Shown piece by piece: positions 54,422 to 62,899 of a stretch of DNA of 64,000 bases. The notes beneath the pieces were generated by a model, which saw only the letters and a list, made by a program, of their open reading frames with translations, was not told the origin of the DNA and did not search any database. Position numbers and translations under genes: made by a program. The stretch's first letter is position 1. Every line of letters starts with the position of its first letter. Origin of the DNA: Scleromatobacter humisilvae (GTDB lineage Bacteria; Pseudomonadota; Gammaproteobacteria; Burkholderiales; Burkholderiaceae_C). The DNA is taken from NCBI RefSeq assembly GCF_023231945.1, contig NZ_JAJLJH010000011.1, positions 1 through 64,000 of the forward strand, in the 5' to 3' direction.

Positions 54422-55405
54422 ATGATGGACATCCTGTTTCTCGTCCTGCCCGAGACACTGCTGCTCGATCTGGTCGGCCCCGCCGAAGCGTTCCGGCTCG
54501 CGAACCAGCAACTCCAGGCGCGCGGCCGGCCGCCGGCGTTCGCGCTGCGCTACGTCTGCGCGCAGCCGCAGGCCTCGACGTCGATCGGGCTGCACCTGAC
54601 CGACCTCGAGCCGCTGCCGGACGCGTTGCCGCCCGGCGCCTGGGTCGTGCTGATGGGACGGCCCGGCGTGAAGGACACGCTGCCGATGCTGCAGCGCAAC
54701 GGGTGGATGGGCGCGCGTCACTGGCTGGCCAGGGTGGTCGCGCCCGCGCTCGCGCTGGAAACGCCGGACGGCGAGCCGGCGCATCGACTGCTGACCGTAT
54801 GCTGCGGCACGCTGCTCGCGGCCGACGCAGGCCTGATCGGACGCCGACAGGTCACGACGCACCACGAGCACCTCGACACGCTGGCCGCGCTCGCGCCGCA
54901 GGCGCAGGTGTGCGCCAATCGCGTCTTCGTCATCGACGGCCCGGTGTGGTCCAGCGCCGGCATCACGGCCGGCATCGACCTCGCGCTGCACTGCATCGGC
55001 GATGTCTGCGGCGACGCCATTGCCGCGGCCGTCGCCGAGATCATGGTCGTGTTCCAGCGCCGCGGCGCCGACGACCCCCAGCGCTCGCCGCTGCTGGACG
55101 GCCGCAACCACCTGCACCCGGCCGTGCACCGCGTGCAGAACGCCGTGTGCGAGCGGCCCGGCCACGACTGGGACGTGCCCGCACTGGCCGAAGTGGCCCA
55201 CGTGACGCCGCGCCACCTCGCGCGGCTGTTCAAGGATCACGCCGGCATCTCGCCGCGCGACTATGTCGAGCGCATCCGCAGCGGCCTGGCCGAGCAGGCG
55301 ATCGCGCGCGGCCTGCCGACGTCCCAGGCCGTCGAGATCGCCGGTTTCGGTACCGATCGGCAGTTCCGTCGCGCACGGGCACGACTGCGCGGCGCCGCCG
55401 CCTAG
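54422..55405 (+). CDS. GlxA-family AraC-type regulator with DJ-1/PfpI domain
   Basis: A 327-aa regulator: N-terminal class I glutamine amidotransferase-like (DJ-1/PfpI) domain, with the nucleophile-elbow TVCCGTLLAADAG about residue 120-130, and a C-terminal AraC double helix-turn-helix (WDVPALAEVAHVTPRHLARLFKDHAGISPRDYVERIRSG). It follows the isochorismatase-like gene by 13 bp on the same strand, so control of that gene or of itself is likely. It converges on the receiver-domain gene with a 4-bp overlap. Confidence 0.9.
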   Translation: MMDILFLVLPETLLLDLVGPAEAFRLANQQLQARGRPPAFALRYVCAQPQASTSIGLHLTDLEPLPDALPPGAWVVLMGRPGVKDTLPMLQRNGWMGARHWLARVVAPALALETPDGEPAHRLLTVCCGTLLAADAGLIGRRQVTTHHEHLDTLAALAPQAQVCANRVFVIDGPVWSSAGITAGIDLALHCIGDVCGDAIAAAVAEIMVVFQRRGADDPQRSPLLDGRNHLHPAVHRVQNAVCERPGHDWDVPALAEVAHVTPRHLARLFKDHAGISPRDYVERIRSGLAEQAIARGLPTSQAVEIAGFGTDRQFRRARARLRGAAA

Positions 55406-55785
55406 TGAGGCCGGTTCTCCATGCGGCGCGACAGGTCGTCGACGATGGTGATCAGCACGTTGAAGTCGGCCGGCTTGGTGACGTAGAAGTCGAAGCCGGC
55501 GTCGTCGGCACGGCGCTTGGCATCCGGACCCGAGACCGCCGTCAGCGCGACAAGGACCGGCGGCGTGTCGACCATCACCTGGCGTAACGAGCGGGCCGCG
55601 CCGTAGCCGTCGAGGATGGGCATGTTGATGTCGAGGAAGACGATGTCCGGCTCGAACGACTGCGCGGCCTCGACCGCCTGCTGGCCGTCGTAGGACGTCA
55701 TCGTCTGGTGCCCGAGCGCGTCGAAAAGCAGCGCCAGGCTGTCGGCACTGTCGCGGAGATCGTCCACGACGAGGATCTTTGGCAT
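55402..55785 (-). CDS. Stand-alone response regulator (receiver domain only)
   Basis: A 127-aa CheY-like receiver: acidic pair D8-D9, phospho-acceptor D52 in FLDINMP, Thr/Ala switch at LTAVSG and K104 in YVTKPAD. No output domain. No histidine kinase is adjacent, so its partner is unknown; such orphans act in phosphorelays or with chemotaxis-like proteins. Confidence 0.92.
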   Translation of the reverse strand: MPKILVVDDLRDSADSLALLFDALGHQTMTSYDGQQAVEAAQSFEPDIVFLDINMPILDGYGAARSLRQVMVDTPPVLVALTAVSGPDAKRRADDAGFDFYVTKPADFNVLITIVDDLSRRMENRPH

Positions 55786-55943
55786 TGGAGGTTGTCCCTG
55801 AGCGGCAGCCCTCAGTTCGTCCAGGCTCCCATCGGTGCACGGGCCACCGCCTCCGGACGCGAGCGTTGCCGCGAGCCTCTAGGTTACTTGTTCCGGGGCG
55901 AAATGGGCAAACGCGTGAACTTGACGCGACAGTTGTCCACGCA

Positions 55944-56579
55944 CTACCAGCCGAGCGCCATCGCCTCGGCCTCGGCCTGCGCCGCGTCCGTGAAGTGGAT
56001 CGCGCTCCAGCCGGCTTCGCGTGCGGCCACGATGTTGGGCCAGTGGTCGTCGAGGAACAGCAGGTCGGCCGGCCTGCGCCCGAACACCGCCGCGGCATGC
56101 GCGTAGATCTCCGGCTCGGGCTTGAGCAGTTGCACGCGCGCCGAGAACACGCCCGACTCGAACAGCGCGAGGACGTCGTGCGTGCGCTCGAAGTGCGCCG
56201 CGAACGGCTCGGGCATGTTGGACAGGAAGTGCAGCGGCCAGCCCTGCGCGTGCAGCCGGCGGATCCAGGCGACGGTGTCGGGCAACGGCTCCAGTTCGCC
56301 CGGCGCCGCGGCCACGATCGCCTGCACCTCGGCCTCGGTCAGGCCCGTGCGCGTCGCAATGCGCCGCGCCAGCTCGGGCGGATCGACGACGCCGCGGTCG
56401 AAGTCGCCCCAGTCGCCGCCGTAGGCCTGGAAGATCTGCTGCACCCAGTGGCGCGTGCTCTCGTCGTCGGTCGCGCGCTGCGGCAGGACGCTCGACACGA
56501 GCACCTCGGGCCGCCAGCGGAAGACGACGCGGCCGAAGTCGAAGACGAAGGCGCGGCCGCTCTTGAGTTCGCCGCTCAT
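55944..56579 (-). CDS. HAD-superfamily hydrolase
   Basis: A 211-aa HAD-like phosphatase (subfamily IA): motif 1 FVFDFGRVVF, motif 2 HFLSNMPEP, motif 3 Lys in VQLLKPEPEIY, motif 4 LLFLDDHWPN. The capped Rossmann layout fits YihX-type sugar phosphate phosphatases. It starts inside the pgi stop (4-bp overlap), making it the third gene of tal-pgi-HAD; a repair or sugar-phosphate role in the pentose-phosphate/gluconeogenic network is plausible. Confidence 0.85.
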   Translation of the reverse strand: MSGELKSGRAFVFDFGRVVFRWRPEVLVSSVLPQRATDDESTRHWVQQIFQAYGGDWGDFDRGVVDPPELARRIATRTGLTEAEVQAIVAAAPGELEPLPDTVAWIRRLHAQGWPLHFLSNMPEPFAAHFERTHDVLALFESGVFSARVQLLKPEPEIYAHAAAVFGRRPADLLFLDDHWPNIVAAREAGWSAIHFTDAAQAEAEAMALGW

Positions 56580-58207
56580 TTCGCGATCAGCTTCGTCAGC
56601 AGGCCGGCGGTCGACGAGTCGAGCCCATCGGTGGCGCCGCTCTCGAAGCGCGGCAACAGCTCGTTGCACAAGGCCTTGCCGAGCTCGACGCCCCACTGGT
56701 CGAAGCTGTTGATGCCCCACAGCGCGCCGGTGCAGAACACGCGGTGTTCGTACAGCGCGATCAGCGCGCCCAGCGTGCGCGGCGTCAGCGCGTCCAGCAC
56801 CAGCGTCGTGCTCGGGCGGTTGCCCGGGAAGCTGCGGTGCTCGGCGATGACCTCGCGCGCGATCGTGCGCGAGGCCGTCGGCGGCGACTCCTGCGCCGCC
56901 TCCGCGGCCGGCTTGCCCTGCATCAGCGCCTGCGACTGCGCCAGGCAGTTGGCGAGCAGCTTGGCGTGCAGGTCGGCGTAGCGGCCCGTGTGGCCCTTGG
57001 CCGGCGTCTTGACGGCGATGAACTCCACCGGCACGACGTCGGTGCCCTGGTGCAGCATCTGGAAGTAGGCGTGCTGGCCGTTGGTGCCGGGCTCGCCCCA
57101 GACGACGGGGCTGGTGGCAAACGGCACGGCGTGGCCATCGACATCGACGCACTTGCCGTTGGACTCCATCTCGAGCTGCTGCAGGTAGGCCGGCAGCCGC
57201 TTCAGACCCTGGTGATACGGCGCGACGCTTCGGCTCGTGAAGCCGTGGAAGTTGCGGTACCAGACGTCAACCAGCGCGAGCTGCACCGGCAGGTTGTGCG
57301 CGAGCGGCGCGGTGCGGAAGTGCTCGTCCATCGCGTTGGCGCCGCCAAGGAAATCCTCGAAGCCGTCGGCGCCGATCGCGATCGCCAGCGACAGCCCGAT
57401 CGCGCTCCACAGCGAGTAGCGGCCGCCCACCCAGTCCCAGAAGCCGAAGGTCGTCGTGATGCCGAACTTGGCCGCGGCCTGGATGTTGGTCGTGACGCCC
57501 ACGAAGTGCGCGCCGACGTCGGTGCCGCCGTTGGCCGTGAACCATTCGCGCGCGACGTTCGCGTTGGCCAGCGTCTCCTGCGTGGTGAACGTCTTCGATG
57601 CGACGATGACCAGCGTCGTGCGCGGATTGAGGCGCTTCAACACCGGCGCGATGTCGTGGCCGTCGACGTTGGAGACGAAGTGGAAGCGCAGCTTGGGATG
57701 CGCGAACTCCTCCAGCGCGAGCACGGCCATCTGCGGGCCGAGGTCGGAGCCGCCGATGCCGATGTTGAGGATGTCCGTGAACTGCGTGCCGGCCTGCGCG
57801 CGCACGCCCTCCGCGTACGTGAGCATGGGCGTGAGCACGGCATGGACGTCGGCGATGGCGGCGTCCGTCGCCGCGCTCAGCGGCGGCGCGTCCTTCGGCG
57901 CGCGCAGCGCCGTGTGCAGCACCGCGCGGCCCTCGGTCAGGTTGATGGGCTCGCCGGCGAACATCGCGTCACGGCGCGCCTCGAGGCCGCACTCGGCGGC
58001 CAGGCCCGTCAACAGGGCACGCGTGCTCGCGTCCCAGCGGTTCTTCGAGAGGTCGGCGAACACGCCCGGCGCCTGCACGGAGAAGCGGTCGAAGCGGCCG
58101 GCGTCGGCCGCGAACGCCGTGCGAAGGTCGAACTGGCGGCCCTTGGACTCGTAGTGCGCGCGCAGCGCCGACCACGCCTCCGTCTTGTCGCAGCGGACCA
58201 GGCTCAT
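56576..58207 (-). CDS. pgi: Glucose-6-phosphate isomerase
   Basis: Interconverts glucose 6-phosphate and fructose 6-phosphate. The 543-aa protein has [32 protein letters not shown], the active-site [15 protein letters not shown], and [21 protein letters not shown]. Length is typical. Overlaps tal and the HAD gene by 4 bp each, so translation is coupled. Confidence 0.97.
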   Translation of the reverse strand: MSLVRCDKTEAWSALRAHYESKGRQFDLRTAFAADAGRFDRFSVQAPGVFADLSKNRWDASTRALLTGLAAECGLEARRDAMFAGEPINLTEGRAVLHTALRAPKDAPPLSAATDAAIADVHAVLTPMLTYAEGVRAQAGTQFTDILNIGIGGSDLGPQMAVLALEEFAHPKLRFHFVSNVDGHDIAPVLKRLNPRTTLVIVASKTFTTQETLANANVAREWFTANGGTDVGAHFVGVTTNIQAAAKFGITTTFGFWDWVGGRYSLWSAIGLSLAIAIGADGFEDFLGGANAMDEHFRTAPLAHNLPVQLALVDVWYRNFHGFTSRSVAPYHQGLKRLPAYLQQLEMESNGKCVDVDGHAVPFATSPVVWGEPGTNGQHAYFQMLHQGTDVVPVEFIAVKTPAKGHTGRYADLHAKLLANCLAQSQALMQGKPAAEAAQESPPTASRTIAREVIAEHRSFPGNRPSTTLVLDALTPRTLGALIALYEHRVFCTGALWGINSFDQWGVELGKALCNELLPRFESGATDGLDSSTAGLLTKLIAK

Positions 58208-59154
58208 TTCGCGCCCTCGATCAGCGCATCGAGCTTGACGGAATCGGCGGCGAACGCGCGGATGCCCTCGGCAAGCTTCTCGGTGGCCATCGCGTCCTCA
58301 TTGAGCGCGAAGCGGAACGACGGTTCGTCGAAGTGCACGCGATCGAGCGGCAGCGACTGGGCGGCGTCGGCGTCCAGCGCCTTCGCGAGCGGCGCGGAGT
58401 CGGCCTGCAGCGCGCCGAGCAGGTCGGGGCTGATCGTGAGCAGGTCGGAGCCGGCGAGCGCCTGGATCTGGCCGACGTTGCGGAAGCTCGCGCCCATCAC
58501 CTCGGTCTTGATGCCGAACTTCTTGTAGTAGTTGAAGATGCGCGTCACCGACTGCACGCCCGGGTCGTTGGCGCCGGCCTGCGCGGCCTCGTCCCACTTC
58601 GCGCCGGCCTGCTTCTTGTACCAGTCGTAGATGCGGCCGACGAACGGCGAGATCAGCGTGATGCCGCCGTCGCCGCAGGCCACGGCCTGCGCGAAGCTGA
58701 ACAGCAGCGTGAGGTTGCAGTGGATGCCGTCGGCCTCGAGCGCGCGCGCGGCGGCGATGCCTTCCCACGTCGACGCGATCTTGATCAGCACGCGGTCGCG
58801 CACGATGCCGGCGTCCTCGTAGAGCTTGATGATGCCGCGGGCCCGCGCGATCGTCGCCTGCGTGTCGAACGACAGCCGCGCGTCGACCTCCGTGCTGACG
58901 CGGCCCGGCACGACCTTCAGGATCTCTCGGCCGAAGCGCACCAGCACCTGGTCGACGACGTCGGCGAGCGGCTCGCCCTTGTGCGCGGCGATGGTGTCGG
59001 TCAGCAGCGGCGCGTAGTCGGCCTGCTGCACGGCCTTGAGGATCAGCGACGGGTTGGTCGTCGCATCGCGCGGCGCGTACTGCGCCATCTGCTTGAAGTT
59101 GCCGGTGTCGGCCACCACGACGGTGAAGGCCTTGAGTTGGTCGAGCTGGTTCAT
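58204..59154 (-). CDS. tal: Transaldolase (TalB type)
   Basis: Transfers a dihydroxyacetone unit between sugar phosphates in the non-oxidative pentose phosphate pathway. The 316-aa enzyme has the DATTNPSLI motif, and the Schiff-base Lys in [12 protein letters not shown], plus [11 protein letters not shown] and [11 protein letters not shown]. First of tal-pgi-HAD, divergent from zwf. Confidence 0.97.
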   Translation of the reverse strand: MNQLDQLKAFTVVVADTGNFKQMAQYAPRDATTNPSLILKAVQQADYAPLLTDTIAAHKGEPLADVVDQVLVRFGREILKVVPGRVSTEVDARLSFDTQATIARARGIIKLYEDAGIVRDRVLIKIASTWEGIAAARALEADGIHCNLTLLFSFAQAVACGDGGITLISPFVGRIYDWYKKQAGAKWDEAAQAGANDPGVQSVTRIFNYYKKFGIKTEVMGASFRNVGQIQALAGSDLLTISPDLLGALQADSAPLAKALDADAAQSLPLDRVHFDEPSFRFALNEDAMATEKLAEGIRAFAADSVKLDALIEGAK

Positions 59155-59221
59155 GTCATCCCCTGGGAAGAAGGCGGGCGGCGCATTTGACCGCGGGAAG
59201 AAACTTCGGCATCATTATTCC

Positions 59222-59236
59222 TGAAACAAAGTTACA
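59222..59236. promoter_or_regulatory. Candidate HexR/RpiR operator between tal and zwf
   Basis: TGAAACAAAGTTACA is an imperfect palindrome: half-sites TGAAAC and (reverse complement) TGTAAC, separated by AAA, five of six positions matching. It lies 67 bp upstream of tal and 75 bp upstream of zwf. HexR sites in other proteobacteria are AT-rich TGTAA-type palindromes, and hexR itself follows zwf here. The match is by eye. Confidence 0.4.
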
Positions 59237-59311
59237 CCACCACTACGCTGAGACAAGTTCCCGGTACGGCCGACGCACCCGGGTTTCCATCCTGCCTCGA
59301 CAAGAAACACC

Positions 59312-60769
59312 ATGTCCTTCGATCTCGTATTCTTCGGCGGTACCGGCGACCTCACGTGGCGCAAGCTCATGCCCGCGCTGTTCCAGGCGTTCCGCCACGG
59401 CAAGCTGCCCGACGGCGGCCGCATCCTGGCCGTGGCGCGCGACGAGCGCACCGACGCCGAGTACCGCGCGTTCATCAAGGAGCGTTTCGTCGAGGTCGAC
59501 CGCTCCAAGCAGCCGAGCGACGAGGAATTCGCGAAGTTCGCCGAGCTGCTGCACTACCGCCGGATGGACCTGTCCAAGCCCGACGACTACCAGGGCCTGA
59601 AGGAGTGGATCGACGCGCGCAACGCCGATACCGCCGTGCTGTATCTCGCGACGAGCCCGCACCTGTTCCCGCAGATCTGCGAACAGCTGGGCGCCGCGAA
59701 GCTCAACGGCCCGCACATCCGCGTGGTGCTCGAGAAGCCGCTGGGCCATGACCTGGCCAGCGCGCAGGAGATCAACCGCGTCGTGAAGTCGGTCTTCGCC
59801 GAGAAGCAGGCCTTCCGCATCGACCACTACCTCGGCAAGCCGTCGGTGCAGAACCTGATGGCGCTGCGCTTCGGCAACGCGCTGTTCGAGCCGCTGTGGC
59901 GCCGCGAGAGCATCGCCAACATCCAGATCACGCTGGCCGAGTCGCTGGGCGTGGGCACCCGCGGCGACTTCTACGACCGCACCGGCACGCTGCGCGACAT
60001 GGTGCAGAACCACGCGCTGCAGCTGCTGACCATGATCGCGATGGAGCCGCCCGCCACCAACGACGCCGACGCCATCCGCGACGAGAAGCTGAAGGTGCTG
60101 CGCTCGCTCAAGCCGTTCACGCGCGAGAGCGTCGCGCGCGACGTCGTGCGCGGCCAGTACCGCGCCGGCAACATCGACGGCCGCGCCGTGCCCGGCTACC
60201 TCGACGAGGTGAAGGTGCCCGCGGGCAGCCATACCGAGACCTTCCTCGCGCTGCGCACCGAGGTGCAGAACTGGCGCTGGGCCGGCGTGCCGTTCTACAT
60301 CCGCACCGGCAAGCGCCTGGCGGCGCGCGATGCGCAGATCGTCATCAACTTCCGGCCGGTGCCGCACCCCATCTTCGGCGGCCCCAACCGCGCCAACCAG
60401 CTGATCATCAAGCTGCAGCCCGAGGACGGCCTGGAGCTGACGCTGCAGGCCGCCAAGGGGGGCCTGGGCTCGCAAGGCGCCGCCGAGCAGCTCAGCACCG
60501 TCTCGCTGGACCTCGACTTCGACAAGGCCTTCCCGACCGACCGCGTCGGCGCCTACGAGCGCCTGCTGCTCGACGCGATCGCCGGCCGCCTGAACCTGTT
60601 CGTGCGCAGCGACGAGCAGGAGCAGGCCTGGCGCTGGGTCGGCCCGATCCTGGACGCCTGGGCCAACGACTCCGAGCCGCCGCGTTCGTACGCGGCCGGC
60701 AGCTGGGGCCCGGCAGCGGCCAGCTCGCTGATCGCCCGCGACGGCTTCGCCTGGGCGGAAGAAGAATGA
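59312..60769 (+). CDS. zwf: Glucose-6-phosphate 1-dehydrogenase
   Basis: Oxidises glucose 6-phosphate to 6-phosphogluconolactone, making NADPH. The 485-aa enzyme opens FDLVFFGGTGDLTWRKLMPAL (residues 3-23, nucleotide-binding GxxGDL), has EKPLGHDL (141-148) and the active-site RIDHYLGK (169-176). No 6-phosphogluconolactonase, edd or eda is in the window. hexR follows. Confidence 0.97.
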   Translation: MSFDLVFFGGTGDLTWRKLMPALFQAFRHGKLPDGGRILAVARDERTDAEYRAFIKERFVEVDRSKQPSDEEFAKFAELLHYRRMDLSKPDDYQGLKEWIDARNADTAVLYLATSPHLFPQICEQLGAAKLNGPHIRVVLEKPLGHDLASAQEINRVVKSVFAEKQAFRIDHYLGKPSVQNLMALRFGNALFEPLWRRESIANIQITLAESLGVGTRGDFYDRTGTLRDMVQNHALQLLTMIAMEPPATNDADAIRDEKLKVLRSLKPFTRESVARDVVRGQYRAGNIDGRAVPGYLDEVKVPAGSHTETFLALRTEVQNWRWAGVPFYIRTGKRLAARDAQIVINFRPVPHPIFGGPNRANQLIIKLQPEDGLELTLQAAKGGLGSQGAAEQLSTVSLDLDFDKAFPTDRVGAYERLLLDAIAGRLNLFVRSDEQEQAWRWVGPILDAWANDSEPPRSYAAGSWGPAAASSLIARDGFAWAEEE

Positions 60770-60800
60770 CAGCCCCTGCTTCGCTGAGTGCAGCGAACCA

Positions 60801-60812
60801 CCCCCCGAGGGG
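60801..60812. repeat. Intergenic GC-rich repeat unit, copy 2
   Basis: Second copy of CCCCCCGAGGGG (see 52574-52585), in the 118-bp gap between zwf and hexR, inside a GC-rich segment that also carries self-complementary runs (GAGGGGAGCGCGCCC..., GGCCGCGCGCGG). It may affect mRNA processing between zwf and hexR. Confidence 0.5.
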
Positions 60813-60887
60813 AGCGCGCCCTTGCTCCGGAGCGGCCGCGCGCGGCGGTCGCGCGCTTGCGCCCCTCGGTCAGCGGAGCAGCCGCGC

Positions 60888-61760
60888 ATGACGATGCTGG
60901 AGCGTGTCCGCGCATCCATCCCCGCGCTGCCGCCCGCCGAGCAGCGCGTGGCCAAGCTCGTGCTGAGCGATCCGCGCGGTTTCGCGTCGACGCCGGTGGG
61001 CGAGCTGGCCGAGCGCTCGCACGTGTCCAAGCCGACCGTCGTGCGCTTCTGCCGCAGCGTCGGCTACGACGGCCTGGCCGACTTCAAGCTGAAGCTGGCC
61101 GGCACCGTCAACGAGGGCGTGCCCTTCGTGCACCGCTCGGTCGACGAGGACGACGGCCCGGGCGAGCTGATCGTCAAGGTCATCGACAACGCCGTCAGCG
61201 CGATGCTGAAGTATCGCAACAACGCGCAGGGCCATGCGTTCGAGCGCGCCATCGCGGCGCTGACCCAGGCCGGCGTCGAGAAGAAGCGCATCGAGTTCTA
61301 CGGCGTCGGCAACTCCGGCATCGTCGCGCAGGACGCGCAGCACAAGTTCTTCCGCCTGGGCGTCAACACCTCGGCCAGCAGCGACGGCCACGTGCAGGTG
61401 ATGAGCGCCACGATGCTGGGCCCGGGCGACTGCGCGGTCATCATCAGCAACTCGGGCCGCAGCCGCGACCTGATCGACGTGGCCGACATCGCGCGCAAGA
61501 AGGGCGCGACGCTGATCGTCGTCACGGCCAGCTCGTCGCCGCTCGCGCAGTTGACGCAGGCCAACTCGCAGATCCTGCTGGCGGCCGACCACCCCGAGGA
61601 CTTCGACCGCTACAGCCCGATGGTCTCGCGCATGCTGCACCTGATGATCATCGACATCCTGACCACCGGCGTCGCGCTGCGGCTCGGCCAGGGCCTGCGG
61701 CCGGCGCTGCAGGAGATCAAGCGCAACCTGCGGTCGCGGCGCTACGCCACGCCGGAATGA
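60888..61760 (+). CDS. hexR: HexR-type RpiR-family regulator
   Basis: HexR represses zwf and other central carbon genes and responds to KDPG in characterised systems. The 290-aa protein has an N-terminal RpiR winged helix (LPPAEQRVAKLVLSDPRGFASTPVGELAERSHVSKPTVVRFCRSVGYDGLADFKLKLA, about 15-73) and a C-terminal SIS sugar-phosphate domain (IEFYGVGNSGIVAQDAQ..., AVIISNSGRSRDLIDVADIARKKGATLIVVTA). It lies downstream of zwf on the same strand. Confidence 0.93.
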   Translation: MTMLERVRASIPALPPAEQRVAKLVLSDPRGFASTPVGELAERSHVSKPTVVRFCRSVGYDGLADFKLKLAGTVNEGVPFVHRSVDEDDGPGELIVKVIDNAVSAMLKYRNNAQGHAFERAIAALTQAGVEKKRIEFYGVGNSGIVAQDAQHKFFRLGVNTSASSDGHVQVMSATMLGPGDCAVIISNSGRSRDLIDVADIARKKGATLIVVTASSSPLAQLTQANSQILLAADHPEDFDRYSPMVSRMLHLMIIDILTTGVALRLGQGLRPALQEIKRNLRSRRYATPE

Positions 61761-61762
61761 AG

Positions 61763-61790
61763 AAACCCGCCGGCGGCGGGTTTTGTTTTT
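61763..61790 (+). terminator. Rho-independent terminator after hexR
   Basis: AAACCCGCC and GGCGGGTTT pair across a GGC loop (9-bp stem), followed by TGTTTTTT, starting 3 bp after the hexR stop. It separates hexR from the convergent mlaB gene. Confidence 0.85.
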
Positions 61791-61804
61791 TGGAGCCGAA
61801 CGAC

Positions 61805-62149
61805 TCAGCGCAGGATCGGCACGGTCGGGATCTCGGCCGGCTTGGACTCGCCCACGTTGGCCGCAGGCTTGAACTCGGCCGCCTCGACACCCAGCAGCGC
61901 GTCGACACCATACAGGTGCGCGAGATCGCTCATGCGCGCGGGCGCGTTGACGATCTCCAGCTTGCGCTTGGCGGCGCCCGCGATGCGCGAGCATTCGAGC
62001 AGCACGGCCAGCGCCGAGGTGTCGAGCTGCGTCACGGGTGAGGCGTCGATGCGCCAGACCTCGCCGCCGTCGGCGGCCAGGGACTGGCGCAGCGATTCGA
62101 GCACCGCCTGCGCGTCGCGCAGCGTCAGGCTGGCCGGCAGCGACGTCAT
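61805..62149 (-). CDS. mlaB: STAS-domain protein MlaB
   Basis: Cytoplasmic subunit of the MlaFEDB phospholipid transporter. A 114-aa STAS domain: LTLRDAQAVLESLRQSLAADGGEVWRIDASPVTQLDTSALAVLLECSRIAGAAKRKLEIVNAPARMSDLAHLYGVDALL. The D-T-S-A-L loop before the ATP-side helix is the MlaB/STAS hallmark. Its ATG overlaps the mlaC stop by 1 base (TGATG). Confidence 0.92.
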   Translation of the reverse strand: MTSLPASLTLRDAQAVLESLRQSLAADGGEVWRIDASPVTQLDTSALAVLLECSRIAGAAKRKLEIVNAPARMSDLAHLYGVDALLGVEAAEFKPAANVGESKPAEIPTVPILR

Positions 62150-62769
62150 CACTTGGTAGCGGCCGGGGCCTTGTTCTTCGCGACCAGCGCGTTGATCAGG
62201 CCGTCGACGCCCGACGACGCGATCTGCTGCGCGAAGCTGCTCTTGTACTGGTCGACCAGCCAGACACCCAGGACGTTGACGTCGAAGATCTTCCATTCCG
62301 CCGGCTGCTTCTCCAGGCGGTAGTCGATCTCGATCGGGTCGCCGCCCGTGCCCTTGATGTTGGTGCGCACCGTGACGTCGGTGTCTTCCGCGGCGGAGCG
62401 CGTCGGCTTCAGTTCGACCGTGGTCTGCGCGTTCACCTTGGTCAGCGCGCCGGCGTAGGTGCGGATCAGCAGCGTCTTGAACTCGGCCTGCAGCTTGGCC
62501 TGCTGCTCGGGCGTGGCCGTCTTCCAGGCCTTGCCGACGGTGGCGGCGGTCATGCGCTGGAAGTCGACGTGGGGCATGACCTGCGTGTCGACCAGGCCGT
62601 GGATGCGGGAGATGTCGCCGGCCTGAATGGCCTTGTCGTTCTTGACCGACTCGATGACGTCACCGGCCACCTGCTTGATCATGACGTCCGGCGCGGTTTG
62701 CGCGAACGCGGCAGTGGCGCCGAGGGTGGCAGCGGCGAAGATCAGCGAAGAAATCGTGCGTTGAAACAT
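62149..62769 (-). CDS. mlaC: Periplasmic phospholipid carrier MlaC
   Basis: Shuttles phospholipid between MlaA and the inner-membrane MlaD ring. A 206-aa exported protein, signal peptide RTISSLIFAAATLGATAAFA, and the MlaC/Ttg2D fold (PHVDFQRMTAATVGKAWKTATPEQQAKLQAEFKTLLIRTYAGAL; KQPAEWKIFDVNVLGVWLVDQYKSSF). ATG at 62769 gives the signal peptide directly; the frame upstream is not coding-like. Confidence 0.94.
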   Translation of the reverse strand: MFQRTISSLIFAAATLGATAAFAQTAPDVMIKQVAGDVIESVKNDKAIQAGDISRIHGLVDTQVMPHVDFQRMTAATVGKAWKTATPEQQAKLQAEFKTLLIRTYAGALTKVNAQTTVELKPTRSAAEDTDVTVRTNIKGTGGDPIEIDYRLEKQPAEWKIFDVNVLGVWLVDQYKSSFAQQIASSGVDGLINALVAKNKAPAATK

Positions 62770-62899
62770 TCTTGTCCTTTCGAGCGGGGGATCGCTCCAT
62801 TCCATAACGCCAGTCGCCGGGTGCTGGTTCACAAGGGCGACATGCAAAGAAACGTACGACGCGGCGACGCCCAGCCATTGTCGCCTGTCGCGCGAGGCC

